A stretch of 64,000 nt of DNA, taken from positions 1,230,673-1,294,672 of the forward strand of contig NZ_CP035282.1 of the NCBI RefSeq assembly GCF_004103715.1, in the 5' to 3' direction. The position numbers and the translations under genes were made by a program. The notes under the pieces are model-generated. The model did not search any database. It was not told where the DNA came from and saw only the letters and a list, made by a program, of their open reading frames with translations. Positions 9,000-16,398 of this stretch are shown here, piece by piece; position 1 is the stretch's first letter; each line of letters starts with the position of its first letter. This stretch comes from Acidilutibacter cellobiosedens. Lineage in GTDB: Bacteria; Bacillota; Clostridia; Tissierellales; Acidilutibacteraceae.

Positions 9000-9028
9000 G
9001 ATAAATATTATTATGAATAATATTTATC
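9000..9028. repeat. Perfect 13-bp inverted repeat
   Basis: GATAAATATTATT and its reverse complement flank an ATG spacer. It follows the frameshifted membrane gene. There is no T-tract, so it could be a terminator remnant or a binding site. Confidence 0.45.
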
Positions 9029-9075
9029 ATTATATTTTATAAAAGACAGAACACAATAAAAATTTAACATTATTA

Positions 9076-9120
9076 TGCAAAATTATTGTAACAAAGGGGT
9101 GCATTCAGTAGTTTATTTAT
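9076..9120 (+). promoter_or_regulatory. Repeated ECF-type promoter-like element, copy 1
   Basis: A 45-nt segment (TGCAAAATT-TTGTAACAAA-GGGT...TCAGT) aligns without gaps to 10717-10761, with 38 identical positions. It overlaps the truncated lipoprotein frame. Conservation of TTGTAACAAA and of the downstream TCAGTnGTTTAT suggests a promoter read by an ECF-like sigma factor, possibly the one encoded at 9917. This is inference. Confidence 0.4.
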
Positions 9121-9421
9121 TGGTTGCACTAAAAGTGATTCGGAAGATGCATTGAAGAAAGAAATTATATATGACACAAAAGAAGATGCAGTGAAAAACA
9201 TTACACCTTATTTTAGTATAGCAAAGGCAGATACCGTAAAAGGTAATAAGGGTGCTTATGTAATATATCCGGTAACAGTCAACGATAAAGAATTAAATAT
9301 TTGTTTAGGTATTGTAGATGATAAAACAGAAATAATATCAAATAATGGAGTCAATATAATTGATAATAAATTTTTTGTTGTCATTAGTGAAGATGAAATT
9401 AATGTAGAATATAAAAGTTAA
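9092..9421 (+). pseudogene. Lipoprotein gene lacking its N-terminal start
   Basis: The open frame reads SSLFIGCTKSDSEDALKKE, a lipobox-like LFIGC with Cys followed by a polar mature region of about 98 residues (through ITPYFSIAKADTVKGNKG to NVEYKS). No in-frame ATG, GTG or TTG precedes the lipobox before the stop at 9089, so the signal peptide start was lost. A TTG at 9152 could initiate only a cytoplasmic fragment. The upstream DNA resembles the promoter-like element at 10717, so a deletion may have joined a promoter region to the body of a lipoprotein gene. No family was recognised. Confidence 0.5.
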
Positions 9422-9423
9422 AT

Positions 9424-9450
9424 TAGGGAGAACTGTACGGGTTCTCCCTA
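9424..9450 (+). terminator. Terminator-like hairpin after the lipoprotein fragment
   Basis: TAGGGAGAAC pairs perfectly with GTTCTCCCTA across a 7-nt loop just after the stop codon. The following T content is modest. Confidence 0.6.
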
Positions 9451-9477
9451 TCCTATTTGTTGTGTATCTATCCTAAC

Positions 9478-9508
9478 AGCGGGGACGGTTCTTTTTGTTT
9501 GACATGGG
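9478..9508. repeat. Interspersed repeat containing GGGGACGGTTCTTTTT, copy 2
   Basis: GCGGGGACGGTTCTTTTTGTTTGAC is a degenerate copy of the motif at 8018-8044. The two copies bracket the lipoprotein fragment. Confidence 0.45.
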
Positions 9509-9574
9509 ATAATGAGATCATAATCATACCTCGTTTTCTTTCTTCTTTTTTGGCATTTGTAGCAAAAATTTTGA

Positions 9575-9820
9575 TTATATCTTATCATTATTTCTGTCCG
9601 CTTCTATTTTTCCGAGCAAATATAATAGAGGCAAAGCCGGAATTTTTAAAACAGGTACTTTAGTTTTCTGCCTGCAGATGCCGTAATCCGTAAGTTTTTT
9701 TGTTACTACAAAGGCATTGGTAACTCCTGACTTTTCATCGTTTGCTAATTCCACTATAGCATATTTAAATATAAGATTTTTTTCAGAATAAGTGTCACAA
9801 AAAGGTACCTTTTTAAAAGG
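9575..9820 (-). pseudogene. Minus-strand C-terminal gene fragment, unknown
   Basis: This gap of more than 400 nt holds a minus-strand frame of about 81 codons bounded by stops and lacking a good start. It reads like real protein: KKVPFCDTYSEKNLIFKYAI, then VELANDEKSGVTNAFVVTKK, LTDYGICRQKTKVPVLKIP and an acidic end DRNNDKI. Amino-acid composition and codon use are normal for a coding remnant. I do not recognise the family. The plus-strand frame at 9457-9663 is most likely only its shadow. Confidence 0.4.
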
Positions 9821-9868
9821 TTATAATATTTGGAATACAAATATATTCATACATAACCTTATTTTTAT

Positions 9869-9890
9869 GATAAAATATATACAAAATATA
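9869..9890 (+). promoter_or_regulatory. Repeated A+T element before the sigma-factor gene
   Basis: GATAAAATATATACAAAATA recurs in close form at 8147 (GATAAGATATATACAAAATA) and 14327 (AATAAAATATATACGAAGTA). Each time it lies 30-60 nt upstream of a start or a start remnant. It probably includes the -10 region of related promoters copied with duplicated loci. Confidence 0.4.
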
Positions 9891-9916
9891 AATATTTGGA
9901 AGAAGGGAGGATGAGA

Positions 9917-10468
9917 ATGTTTATTTTAATGACATGTATAAATACCGAAGAGGAAAAAGAAAAGTTAAAAAAGATTTATCTTAAGTATAAAAAACTGATG
10001 TTTAAAATTGCATTTGATATTCTCCAAGATTTTCATTGGGCAGAAGAGGCGGTTGAGGAAGCCGGAATGAAAATAATCGATAATTTGGACAAGTTTTCCG
10101 ATATAGACAGTACAAACTCAAAGAATTTAGCTGCGGCCATAGTTAAAAATACGGCTAAAAATATGGCAAAACACCGAAACAAATTTGAAGCGGTGGATTT
10201 GGAAAGTAAAGAAAATAATTTAGAGGATAACAAATTTTTGCCGGAGATATTTTTGTTATCTCGGGAAAACGTTAAACAAATTGTTGAATGTATCTCCCAA
10301 TTAGATGAAAAATACGGGAAAATTCTTTGGATGAAGTATATTGATAATATTGATGACAGAGAGATTTGCAAAACTTTAGACATAAGCCCCGAAAATTTCA
10401 GAGTCAGACTATGCAGAGGAAAGAAGATATTAAATGGGAAGCTAAAAAATCGGAACTTATTAAAGTAA
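9917..10468 (+). CDS. ECF-like sigma-70 family RNA polymerase sigma factor
   Basis: About 183 residues with a sigma region 2 (LMFKIAFDILQDFHWAEEAV, about residues 29-60) and a C-terminal region 4 HTH (LDEKYGKILWMKYIDN, then EICKTLDISPENFRVRLCRG). This is the compact two-domain layout of extracytoplasmic-function sigma factors. The start is placed at the ATG 6 nt after GGGAGG. In related Clostridial loci an anti-sigma gene usually follows; here only a short homology remnant (10594-10686) is left after the terminator, so the factor may lack its local partner. The target promoters may be the elements at 9076 and 10717. Confidence 0.7.
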   Translation: MFILMTCINTEEEKEKLKKIYLKYKKLMFKIAFDILQDFHWAEEAVEEAGMKIIDNLDKFSDIDSTNSKNLAAAIVKNTAKNMAKHRNKFEAVDLESKENNLEDNKFLPEIFLLSRENVKQIVECISQLDEKYGKILWMKYIDNIDDREICKTLDISPENFRVRLCRGKKILNGKLKNRNLLK

Positions 10469-10502
10469 TAAACATAAGAATCTTTATCCGTAATAGCCAA
10501 AG

Positions 10503-10553
10503 CAAGGAGAGAAAGTTATTGTTTTCGTATAAGTAAATAGCTCTCTCTCCTTG
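10503..10553 (+). terminator. Terminator of the sigma-factor gene
   Basis: CAAGGAGAGA pairs with TCTCTCCTTG across a long loop and is followed by TTTATAT. Confidence 0.6.
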
Positions 10554-10593
10554 TTTATATACCATATTTTATTTTCAATTTCATCATGAAGGG

Positions 10594-10686
10594 GTGTTAA
10601 AGGTAAACAAAAATTCATTAGCCGGTTTTTTGTTAAAAAATTTTTGCTGGAAAGACATTATAAAGCATATTTGCTTAGTTTTATAA
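10594..10686 (+). pseudogene. Short conserved remnant downstream of the sigma gene, copy 1
   Basis: A 30-codon frame from a GTG reads ...NKNSLAGFLLKNFCWKDIIK and ends HICLVL and stop. A second degenerate copy at 14378-14482 reads NKNSLTDFLLSFYRKTFTGH and continues IYLVY. The shared pattern NKNSL-FLL...H-I-LV shows common ancestry. Position after a sigma gene suggests the N-terminal end of an anti-sigma or locus-specific protein, but I cannot confirm that. Confidence 0.4.
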
Positions 10687-10716
10687 CCGAAATTTTTTGT
10701 AAAATGTATTATATTG

Positions 10717-10761
10717 TGCAAAATTGTTGTAACAAAAGGGTACCCTCAGTTGTTTATATAT
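10717..10761 (+). promoter_or_regulatory. Repeated ECF-type promoter-like element, copy 2
   Basis: This partner of 9076-9120 contains TTGTAACAAAAGGGTACCCTC and lies about 55 nt upstream of the M1 aminopeptidase start. It is the likely promoter region of that gene. Confidence 0.45.
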
Positions 10762-10816
10762 ATGAAAGGGTAAATTTAAAATTATTAATATTAAAACATA
10801 CGGAGGAAAGTAGTAT

Positions 10817-12955
10817 ATGAACAGTAATAAAAAAGTATTTGTAATATTAATATGTCTTGTCGTTACATTTTCTTTTATCTACTTCAATAAAGCCAAAGTA
10901 TCCGATACACAATTTCCTGAAAATAATACATATAAAATACAAGCAACTTATGATAAAGAAAAAAGACTGCTGAAGGGATATCAAATCCTTGAATATACAA
11001 ACAGAGCAGGAAAAGATTTGGAAGAACTGAAATTTCATCTGTTTGCCAACGCTTACAGGGACTTAAAAACAGTACCGGAAGTGTCGGGAGACCTTGAACA
11101 TTATCCTGAAGGATTTAACGAAGGCAAGACCACAATCAAAGAAGTAAAAGCAAATGAAGAGGCGGCAGAATTCAAAGTCGACAATCAGATTCTCTCCGTC
11201 AAACTCAAAAAAAAGCTTTTAAAAGGTGAGTCCGTAAAAATAGAAATGGAATTTGAAGATTTGATACCGAAAACGAATAACAATTACGGAGTATATGACG
11301 GGATAACAAGCCTTGCCTATTGGTACCCAATTTTGGCTGTACATGACGGAAGTGACTGGCAGATAAGAGAATACGGTAAAATAGGAGAATCGAGCTACAG
11401 CGACATGGCAAATTATTATGTAAATATAACCCTTCCCGAAGATGAAATAACAGTGAGCACGGGAATAAAAACAGGAGAACATAAAGAAGAAAAGGGATAC
11501 AAAAAAGTAGAAATGGAAGCTTTAAATGTGAGGGATTTTGTAATCATATCAAGTGATAAATTTGTTAAGAAAGAGAAGAAAGCAGGAGAAATCACGATAA
11601 ACAGCTATTTTCTTCCGGAAAATAAAGCGGCAGGAGAAGCAACCCTCAAATACGGAGAAAAAGCATTAAAATATTTTGAGAATCTTATAGGTCCGTATCC
11701 ATATAAGGAATTGGACATAGCGGAAACCAATATGATAAATTCGGGTATGGAATATCCCCAATTGTTATCCGTAGGCAGAGGCCTTTATGAAGAAGAAGAG
11801 AACTTAAAAAACAGTGTAATATTTGAAACAACGGTTGTTCATGAAGCGGCACATCAGTGGTTTTACGGAATAATAGGAAACGACCAGCAGAAAGAGCCGT
11901 GGCTTGATGAATCCTTTGTCACATATTTAACGGCAAAATACTTTAAAGATAATGGAAGAGAGGAAATATTCAATCAGCAGGTAAAAAACAACGAATCGAA
12001 ATTGAAAGAATACAAATCCGTATTTTCAACGGTAAATGATTTTGACGGATGGAATTCTTATTTGGATACGGTATACAAGAGGGGAAGTTTAGTTCTATAC
12101 AAATTGAACGAAGACATGGGAGAAGAAAAATTCAAACAATTACTTCAGGAGATCTATAAGGAATATAAGTATAAAAATCTAAATACGGAGAAGTTTTTGG
12201 ATATTTTAACTAAAACAGAAGGGGAAGAGAGAAGTCAAATATTTAAAGAAGATGCTGTAAAGGAGAAAAAGGCAAAAGCTGATATAAATAAGAATATAAA
12301 ATTGTCGGATTTGCCTGTGGAATTGAGGAGGGCTAAAAATGCATCTGATAAAGTAATTGAGTTAAAAAATAAAGGCTACAGTATTAATATGACTTTTGAT
12401 TTCTTAGCCGTTAAGGGGGATGCTAATATCGTTTACGGGACTGAAGGAAATGAAGAGCAGAATAAGGATATGAGATTGGCAGCTGAAATGATTTTAGAAA
12501 CATCAATAGAACAGTCGTCAATGAAGAAACAGTCTGAAAAATTTAATGGTAAGGTTGTGACTGACAAAGAAGCTCTGGATATGAAAGAGATGCCGGATCT
12601 GACTATTATCGTAGGCAATCCCGACATTAACGGATATTATAAAGAGGTTAACGATAAGCTGGATATACAGATCCACGGGAATAAAATATCTATAGTGGAC
12701 CTTGACTATGATATAAAAGATGAAAGATATTTTTTCAGTTATTTGGTTGATAATTATGCAGATGAGGAGAAGAAGATAATGGTGTTTTATTCTAGGGACG
12801 GTACCGGAATATCTACTACTTACAGAGGATATTATTATTATTCCACCTTTGGAGGAGGGATAAAATACAATCCCGACTTTTTGGGATTGATTGCAGAAAA
12901 GGACGGGAAGAAAGAGGTCATGATATTTGATGAGGAAGGGAAAGTGAAAGAATAA
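10817..12955 (+). CDS. Exported M1-family zinc metallopeptidase
   Basis: A 712-residue cell-surface aminopeptidase-like protein. An N-terminal hydrophobic signal or anchor (about residues 6-23) is followed by the M1 beta domain, the substrate motif NSGMEYPQ in place of GAMEN (about residue 311), and the zinc site HEAAH (His342, Glu343, His346) with Glu365 eighteen residues later in WLDESF. Residues from about 500 onward form an extra domain (TIIVGNPDINGYYK, FYSRDGTG, YYYYSTFGGG) not needed for catalysis. The ribosome binding site is CGGAGGAAAG. The gene stands behind the ECF-type element at 10717, which suggests envelope-stress control. Confidence 0.85.
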   Translation: MNSNKKVFVILICLVVTFSFIYFNKAKVSDTQFPENNTYKIQATYDKEKRLLKGYQILEYTNRAGKDLEELKFHLFANAYRDLKTVPEVSGDLEHYPEGFNEGKTTIKEVKANEEAAEFKVDNQILSVKLKKKLLKGESVKIEMEFEDLIPKTNNNYGVYDGITSLAYWYPILAVHDGSDWQIREYGKIGESSYSDMANYYVNITLPEDEITVSTGIKTGEHKEEKGYKKVEMEALNVRDFVIISSDKFVKKEKKAGEITINSYFLPENKAAGEATLKYGEKALKYFENLIGPYPYKELDIAETNMINSGMEYPQLLSVGRGLYEEEENLKNSVIFETTVVHEAAHQWFYGIIGNDQQKEPWLDESFVTYLTAKYFKDNGREEIFNQQVKNNESKLKEYKSVFSTVNDFDGWNSYLDTVYKRGSLVLYKLNEDMGEEKFKQLLQEIYKEYKYKNLNTEKFLDILTKTEGEERSQIFKEDAVKEKKAKADINKNIKLSDLPVELRRAKNASDKVIELKNKGYSINMTFDFLAVKGDANIVYGTEGNEEQNKDMRLAAEMILETSIEQSSMKKQSEKFNGKVVTDKEALDMKEMPDLTIIVGNPDINGYYKEVNDKLDIQIHGNKISIVDLDYDIKDERYFFSYLVDNYADEEKKIMVFYSRDGTGISTTYRGYYYYSTFGGGIKYNPDFLGLIAEKDGKKEVMIFDEEGKVKE

Positions 12956-13066
12956 ATTATTGAGACTAATTTAACATTATTTACTCGTTAACAAACTCAG
13001 CTGATTTGATAAAGAATGTTAAACGATATGTTACTAAAAAATTTATCTATGAGAGGAAGGATTGCG

Positions 13067-13315
13067 ATGTATAAAAACAAAAGAAAGATTATTTTGACTT
13101 TAACAGTATTTACTTTACTTGTTGTATTTAGTTCTTTGGTATTTGCTCAAGATGATATGAAACCACAAGTATATGTAGAACAAGAGTGTGTTTGTATTCC
13201 TGTACCTGGAGGATATGATTGTTGTATGATGGAGTACAGATATGATAATAGTGGAGATTTGATTTCATCACGAACGCTTTGGTGCAAATTCACAGGAAGT
13301 TATGGAGATTGTTAA
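13067..13315 (+). CDS. Small secreted cysteine-rich protein
   Basis: 82 residues: a basic start (MYKNKRK), a signal peptide with a likely cleavage after VFA, and a mature part of about 54 residues with six cysteines, including CVCIP, DCC and a C-terminal Cys. The start ATG at 13067 follows GAGAGGAAGG; upstream in-frame ATGs have no ribosome binding site. The next gene encodes a membrane-anchored thioredoxin-like protein, so the peptide is probably disulfide-bonded with help from its neighbour. No family was recognised; a bacteriocin or a surface protein is possible. Confidence 0.6.
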   Translation: MYKNKRKIILTLTVFTLLVVFSSLVFAQDDMKPQVYVEQECVCIPVPGGYDCCMMEYRYDNSGDLISSRTLWCKFTGSYGDC

Positions 13316-13582
13316 TAACCCAAAATAGGGGTATAAGGTAATACTTTATTAAATGTTTAATATTCTTCATCTTTTTTATAATTAATAAAATGTTAATTAG
13401 GTAATTGCGAAACTAAAAAAATTGATTATTGAAATTAAGCCATTATAAAGATTGAATGTATAAAAACACCAAAAAACAGCAAAGAGATTTATAAATATTC
13501 ACTAGAAATATCGCTTGATTCCAATGTATGTAGAGTTTCGCAAATGCCTAAAAATGTTAATAAGTGAAAGGAGGTGCATAAA

Positions 13583-14149
13583 TTGAAAAAGAAAATTACC
13601 AAAACAGTAATTATTATAGGAGCAGTTCTTATTGCGCTGTATTTAGGGAAAAGAATTTCATATGAGGTTAAAGCTGATGAAGCAATGGAAAAGATGTCTT
13701 CGAAGCAAAATCTTAATATTTCAAGTTTAGATATGGATTTAAATTTAAAGAACAAAAAAGGAGAAAAAATTATTTTAACAAAAGAATTGAAAGATAAGGG
13801 ACAAGCTGATAGCCATTTTATCGTTTTTTTCTCTCCAACTTGTAAACCATGTTTACAGGAAATAAAAATGTTAAACCAGTTTGCAGATGATAATACTTTA
13901 AAAAAAGAGCCTATATTGATAGGAATAGGAGAATATAAAAAAATAAATGATTTGATAGATGAAAATAATATACTATTAGATTATTATTCTATAGATTTAT
14001 CAGAATTCAAAGAAAAGGTAAAAGAGAATGCAGTGCCATTAAGTTTAGTGGTGAATGGAAAGGGAGAATTACTTTTTGGGAAAAAAGGATGGTCAGATGA
14101 CAAAGATACGGTAGATTTATTTACTAAAAAAATCAATTCATATAAATAA
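13583..14149 (+). CDS. Membrane-anchored TlpA/thioredoxin-like protein
   Basis: About 188 residues: one N-terminal membrane segment, a linker, then a thioredoxin fold with the active site CKPC in FFSPTCKPCLQE and the cis-proline segment NAVPLSLVV. Such proteins act outside the membrane as thiol-disulfide oxidoreductases. The start is a TTG 6 nt after GGAGGTG. It lies 267 nt downstream of the cysteine-rich secreted protein and is followed by a strong hairpin. The 13316-13582 gap holds only a start-less open stretch near 13440-13567 that I would not call a gene. Confidence 0.7.
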   Translation: MKKKITKTVIIIGAVLIALYLGKRISYEVKADEAMEKMSSKQNLNISSLDMDLNLKNKKGEKIILTKELKDKGQADSHFIVFFSPTCKPCLQEIKMLNQFADDNTLKKEPILIGIGEYKKINDLIDENNILLDYYSIDLSEFKEKVKENAVPLSLVVNGKGELLFGKKGWSDDKDTVDLFTKKINSYK

Positions 14150-14231
14150 ATTATAGATATTACAAGTATACAACCAAACATTTGGTTTTTTCACGTTCAA
14201 ATTTTATTATAAACAAATTTGAATACCAAAA

Positions 14232-14293
14232 TTAATATATACTGAAGAAATCAGCAATAGTATTGTTGTGCTGATTTCTTTAGTATATATTAA
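14232..14293. terminator. 62-nt near-perfect hairpin (terminator or MITE-like repeat)
   Basis: A 25-bp stem with a single G-T position (ATATACTGAAGAAATCAGCA against TGCTGATTTCTTTAGTATAT) surrounds a 12-nt loop, 83 nt after the thioredoxin gene. It could terminate transcription in both directions. Its length would also suit a tiny inverted-repeat element. Confidence 0.6.
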
Positions 14294-14377
14294 TTGAGCT
14301 TGAAACATATAAGATAATGATTTCAAAATAAAATATATACGAAGTATAAATGCTTAAAGAAGATATACAATTTTTAA

Positions 14378-14482
14378 TATGGAAGAGGATTAAAGACAGA
14401 TGATAATAAGAATTCATTAACTGATTTTTTACTAAGTTTTTATCGGAAAACTTTTACAGGGCATATTTACCTAGTGTACTGA
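14378..14482 (+). pseudogene. Short conserved remnant, copy 2, interrupted by IS630
   Basis: This is homologous to 10594-10686 (NKNSLTDFLLSFYRKTFTGH). An ATG with MEED then TAA lies in another frame just upstream (14379), so the copy is frameshifted. The IS630 element inserted at the TA at 14472, and the old frame resumes after the element's right end as YKLQW and stop. The copy of the A+T element at 14327 shows that this was once a second sigma-type locus. Confidence 0.4.
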
Positions 14483-14565
14483 CATGATGATGCTTAATTA
14501 AATAAGAGTATCTTTTTTTCCGTTAAATGGTACAATAAAAAACAAAAGAAACGGCGGTGATATCT

Positions 14566-15075
14566 ATGGCAAGACCTAAAATACACAGAATTAATTTAAC
14601 GGATAATGAAGTAAAGAAATTGAAATCCTTACTCCGTAAGAAAGATACATCCAAAACAGTACGGAGCAGATGTCAGATTTTACTTGATCTTGATGAATCA
14701 CATGGGAAAATTTTAACCCATATACAAAGTGCAAAGTCAAACGGTGTATGTATGGCAACAATACAAAATGTAGTATGTGCTTACTCCAATGGTGGTATTG
14801 AAAATGTAATTACTCTTAAGCAAAGCATAAATTCCGACAATGCGCGCAGGTTGGCAGATGGCAGAGCAGAAGCACTAATTATTGAACTTGCCTGTGGGCC
14901 TGTTCCTGAAGGGCATAGCCGTTGGACGATAAGACTTTTAGAAGAAAAATTAAAAGTTATCTTGGAAACGCCCGTTAGTAGAGAAGCAATAAGACGAACT
15001 TTAAAAAAAACAAACTTAGACCTCACAAAAACGACTACAGGTGCATTCCTCCAAAAGAAGATGCCGATTTTGTAG
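14566..15075 (+). CDS. IS630 transposase, first-frame part (HTH domain)
   Basis: The N-terminal half of an IS630 transposase: a MARPKIHRINLT start, HTH DNA-binding segments (about residues 25-80 and 110-150), ending in a frame (DLTKTTTGAFLQKKMPIL) unlike the family. The family-like continuation KLRPHKNDYRCIPPKEDADF lies in the -1 frame from about 15013, directly after TTTAAAAAAAAC. Either programmed -1 slippage on the A8 run makes the full transposase, or one A was lost. The start is placed at ATG 14566, with an in-frame GTG at 14557. Confidence 0.75.
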   Translation: MARPKIHRINLTDNEVKKLKSLLRKKDTSKTVRSRCQILLDLDESHGKILTHIQSAKSNGVCMATIQNVVCAYSNGGIENVITLKQSINSDNARRLADGRAEALIIELACGPVPEGHSRWTIRLLEEKLKVILETPVSREAIRRTLKKTNLDLTKTTTGAFLQKKMPIL

Positions 15076-15080
15076 CATGC

Positions 15081-15716
15081 ATGGAAGATATACTTGACAT
15101 ATATGAACTTCCTTATAATAAGGTTCGCCCTGTTGTATGCATGGATGAAAAGCCTTGCCAACTCTTAGGTGAGTCACGAGAATCATTGCCAATGCGTTGC
15201 GGAGATGACTGTAAAATTGATTCTGAATACGTCCGTAACGGAACTTGCAGTATATTTGTTTTTACAGAACCTCTTGGCGGCATCCGCCATGTCAGCATAA
15301 GAGAACATCGTACAGCTGGGGATTGGGCAGAAGAAATCAAATATCTCTCAGATATTATGTACCCGGATGCAGAGAAAATAGTTTTGATCATGGACAATCT
15401 CAATACACACAAATCAGCATCTTTATATAAAGTTTTTCCACCTGAAGAGGCAAGACGCATCATAAAACGGCTTGAAATCCATTATACCCCAAAACATGGA
15501 AGCTGGCTTAACATAGCAGAGATAGAACTTAACGTGATGACACGCCGGTGCTTATCACGCAGAATTAATGATATTGAAATATTACGCAATGAATTAAATA
15601 CATGGGAAAATAACCGTAATGCTGACATCGCTAAAATCAATTGGCAGTTTAGAACAAAAGATGTCAGAACGAAATTGGCGTCTCTATACCCCACATATAT
15701 TATGCGGAACTCGTGA
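15081..15716 (+). CDS. IS630 transposase, DDE catalytic part
   Basis: This 211-residue open part has the catalytic triad of IS630: Asp in VVCMDEKP, Asp in LIMDNLNTH, and Glu in SWLNIAEIE. The frame is open further upstream to about 15013 and contains family sequence there (CIPPKEDADFVACMED). It is therefore the second half of the protein begun at 14566, reached by -1 frameshift rather than initiated at the ATG 15081, which has no ribosome binding site. Confidence 0.78.
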   Translation: MEDILDIYELPYNKVRPVVCMDEKPCQLLGESRESLPMRCGDDCKIDSEYVRNGTCSIFVFTEPLGGIRHVSIREHRTAGDWAEEIKYLSDIMYPDAEKIVLIMDNLNTHKSASLYKVFPPEEARRIIKRLEIHYTPKHGSWLNIAEIELNVMTRRCLSRRINDIEILRNELNTWENNRNADIAKINWQFRTKDVRTKLASLYPTYIMRNS

Positions 15717-15887
15717 AAATCAGGTTGTTTGTATAATTAAATATGAATATGTCGGTACACTATATAAATTACAATGGTAAATAGCTAAATTTCCTTAAGC
15801 TTTTTCTTATTATATCATCTCTATATGCATTTTGAAAATTTTTCAGCAGTCATCATAGCTATTTGTTAATAAAATTTATATAAAATA

Positions 15888-16103
15888 CATGATTTATTAA
15901 GATTAGCAGAAATAGTTAAACTTGAAACTACAGAAGAACAGAGAGATACATTAAATATTATTACAACTTTTAACATAAATGCCAGATATCCTGATTACAA
16001 GCAAAGCTTTTATAAAAAATGTGATTATAAATTTACTACAGCTAATATTAAGAAGATAAAGGAGTTGAGAGCATGGCTTCTTTCAATAATAGACGAAGAG
16101 TAG
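15888..16103 (+). pseudogene. C-terminal fragment of a HEPN-domain protein
   Basis: A 71-codon frame without a start reads HDLLRLAEIVKLETTEEQRD, ARYPDYKQSF and IKKIKELRAWLLSIIDEE, the typical C-terminal half of HEPN toxins that pair with MNT nucleotidyltransferases. The N-terminal half, including the expected RX4-6H ribonuclease motif, is absent. It overlaps the start of the MNT gene by 31 nt. The 15761-15887 stretch upstream has no convincing gene. Confidence 0.6.
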
Positions 16104-16393
16104 AGGAAATAATAGTAGATTATGGGAAGTTAATAGAAAAAGAAATAGATGTAAAATATATTTATTTATATGGTTCTTGTGCAAAAGGAACCTATACGGA
16201 AGATAGCGATATAGATATAGCTATAGTAGGGGACGATTTTGGTAGAGATATAATAGAAGATACTTTGCTATTAATGAAGCTAAGACGAAAAATAGATTAT
16301 AGGCTTGAGCCTCGTCCATTTAGAACCATTGATTTCAACCCATCTAATCCATTGGCCAGAGAGATAATGAATACCGGAATACAGGTGGTGTAG
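16073..16393 (+). CDS. mntA: MNT-domain nucleotidyltransferase antitoxin
   Basis: A 106-residue minimal nucleotidyltransferase with the active-site pattern GSCAKGTYTEDSDID (Gly34, Ser35, Asp46, Asp48) and an EPRPFRTIDF segment near the C-terminus. In HEPN/MNT type VII toxin-antitoxin systems this protein neutralises the HEPN RNase by adenylylation. Here the HEPN gene just upstream is truncated, so the antitoxin looks orphaned. The ribosome binding site AAGGAG lies inside the HEPN fragment. It is followed 5 nt later by a methyltransferase gene. Confidence 0.75.
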   Translation: MASFNNRRRVEEIIVDYGKLIEKEIDVKYIYLYGSCAKGTYTEDSDIDIAIVGDDFGRDIIEDTLLLMKLRRKIDYRLEPRPFRTIDFNPSNPLAREIMNTGIQVV

Positions 16394-16398
16394 GACAT

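Larger units (their letters stand above)
14474..15760 (+). mobile_element. Complete IS630-family insertion sequence
   Basis: The 1287-bp element is bounded by terminal inverted repeats GTGTACTGACAT (14474-14485) and ATGTCGGTACAC (15749-15760), differing at one base. It is flanked on both sides by TA (14472-14473 and 15761-15762), the target duplication typical of IS630/Tc1. It carries one transposase in two frames. It interrupts an already degenerate sigma-locus remnant. Confidence 0.88.

Noticed and set aside
9457-9663. Plus-strand frame of 68 codons
   Set aside because: It runs through a repeat and is opposite a more protein-like minus-strand fragment; it has no ribosome binding site.
11205-11482. 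Antisense frames inside the M1 peptidase gene
   Set aside because: No ribosome binding sites, and they overlap conserved coding sequence.
13440-13567. Open stretch between the Cys-rich peptide and the thioredoxin gene (EIYKYSLEISLDSN...)
   Set aside because: No start codon, short, and no similarity I recognise; noted only as a possible remnant.
15761-15887. Minus-strand stretch ending ...RKSLRKFSYLPL
   Set aside because: Too short and start-less to separate from chance.
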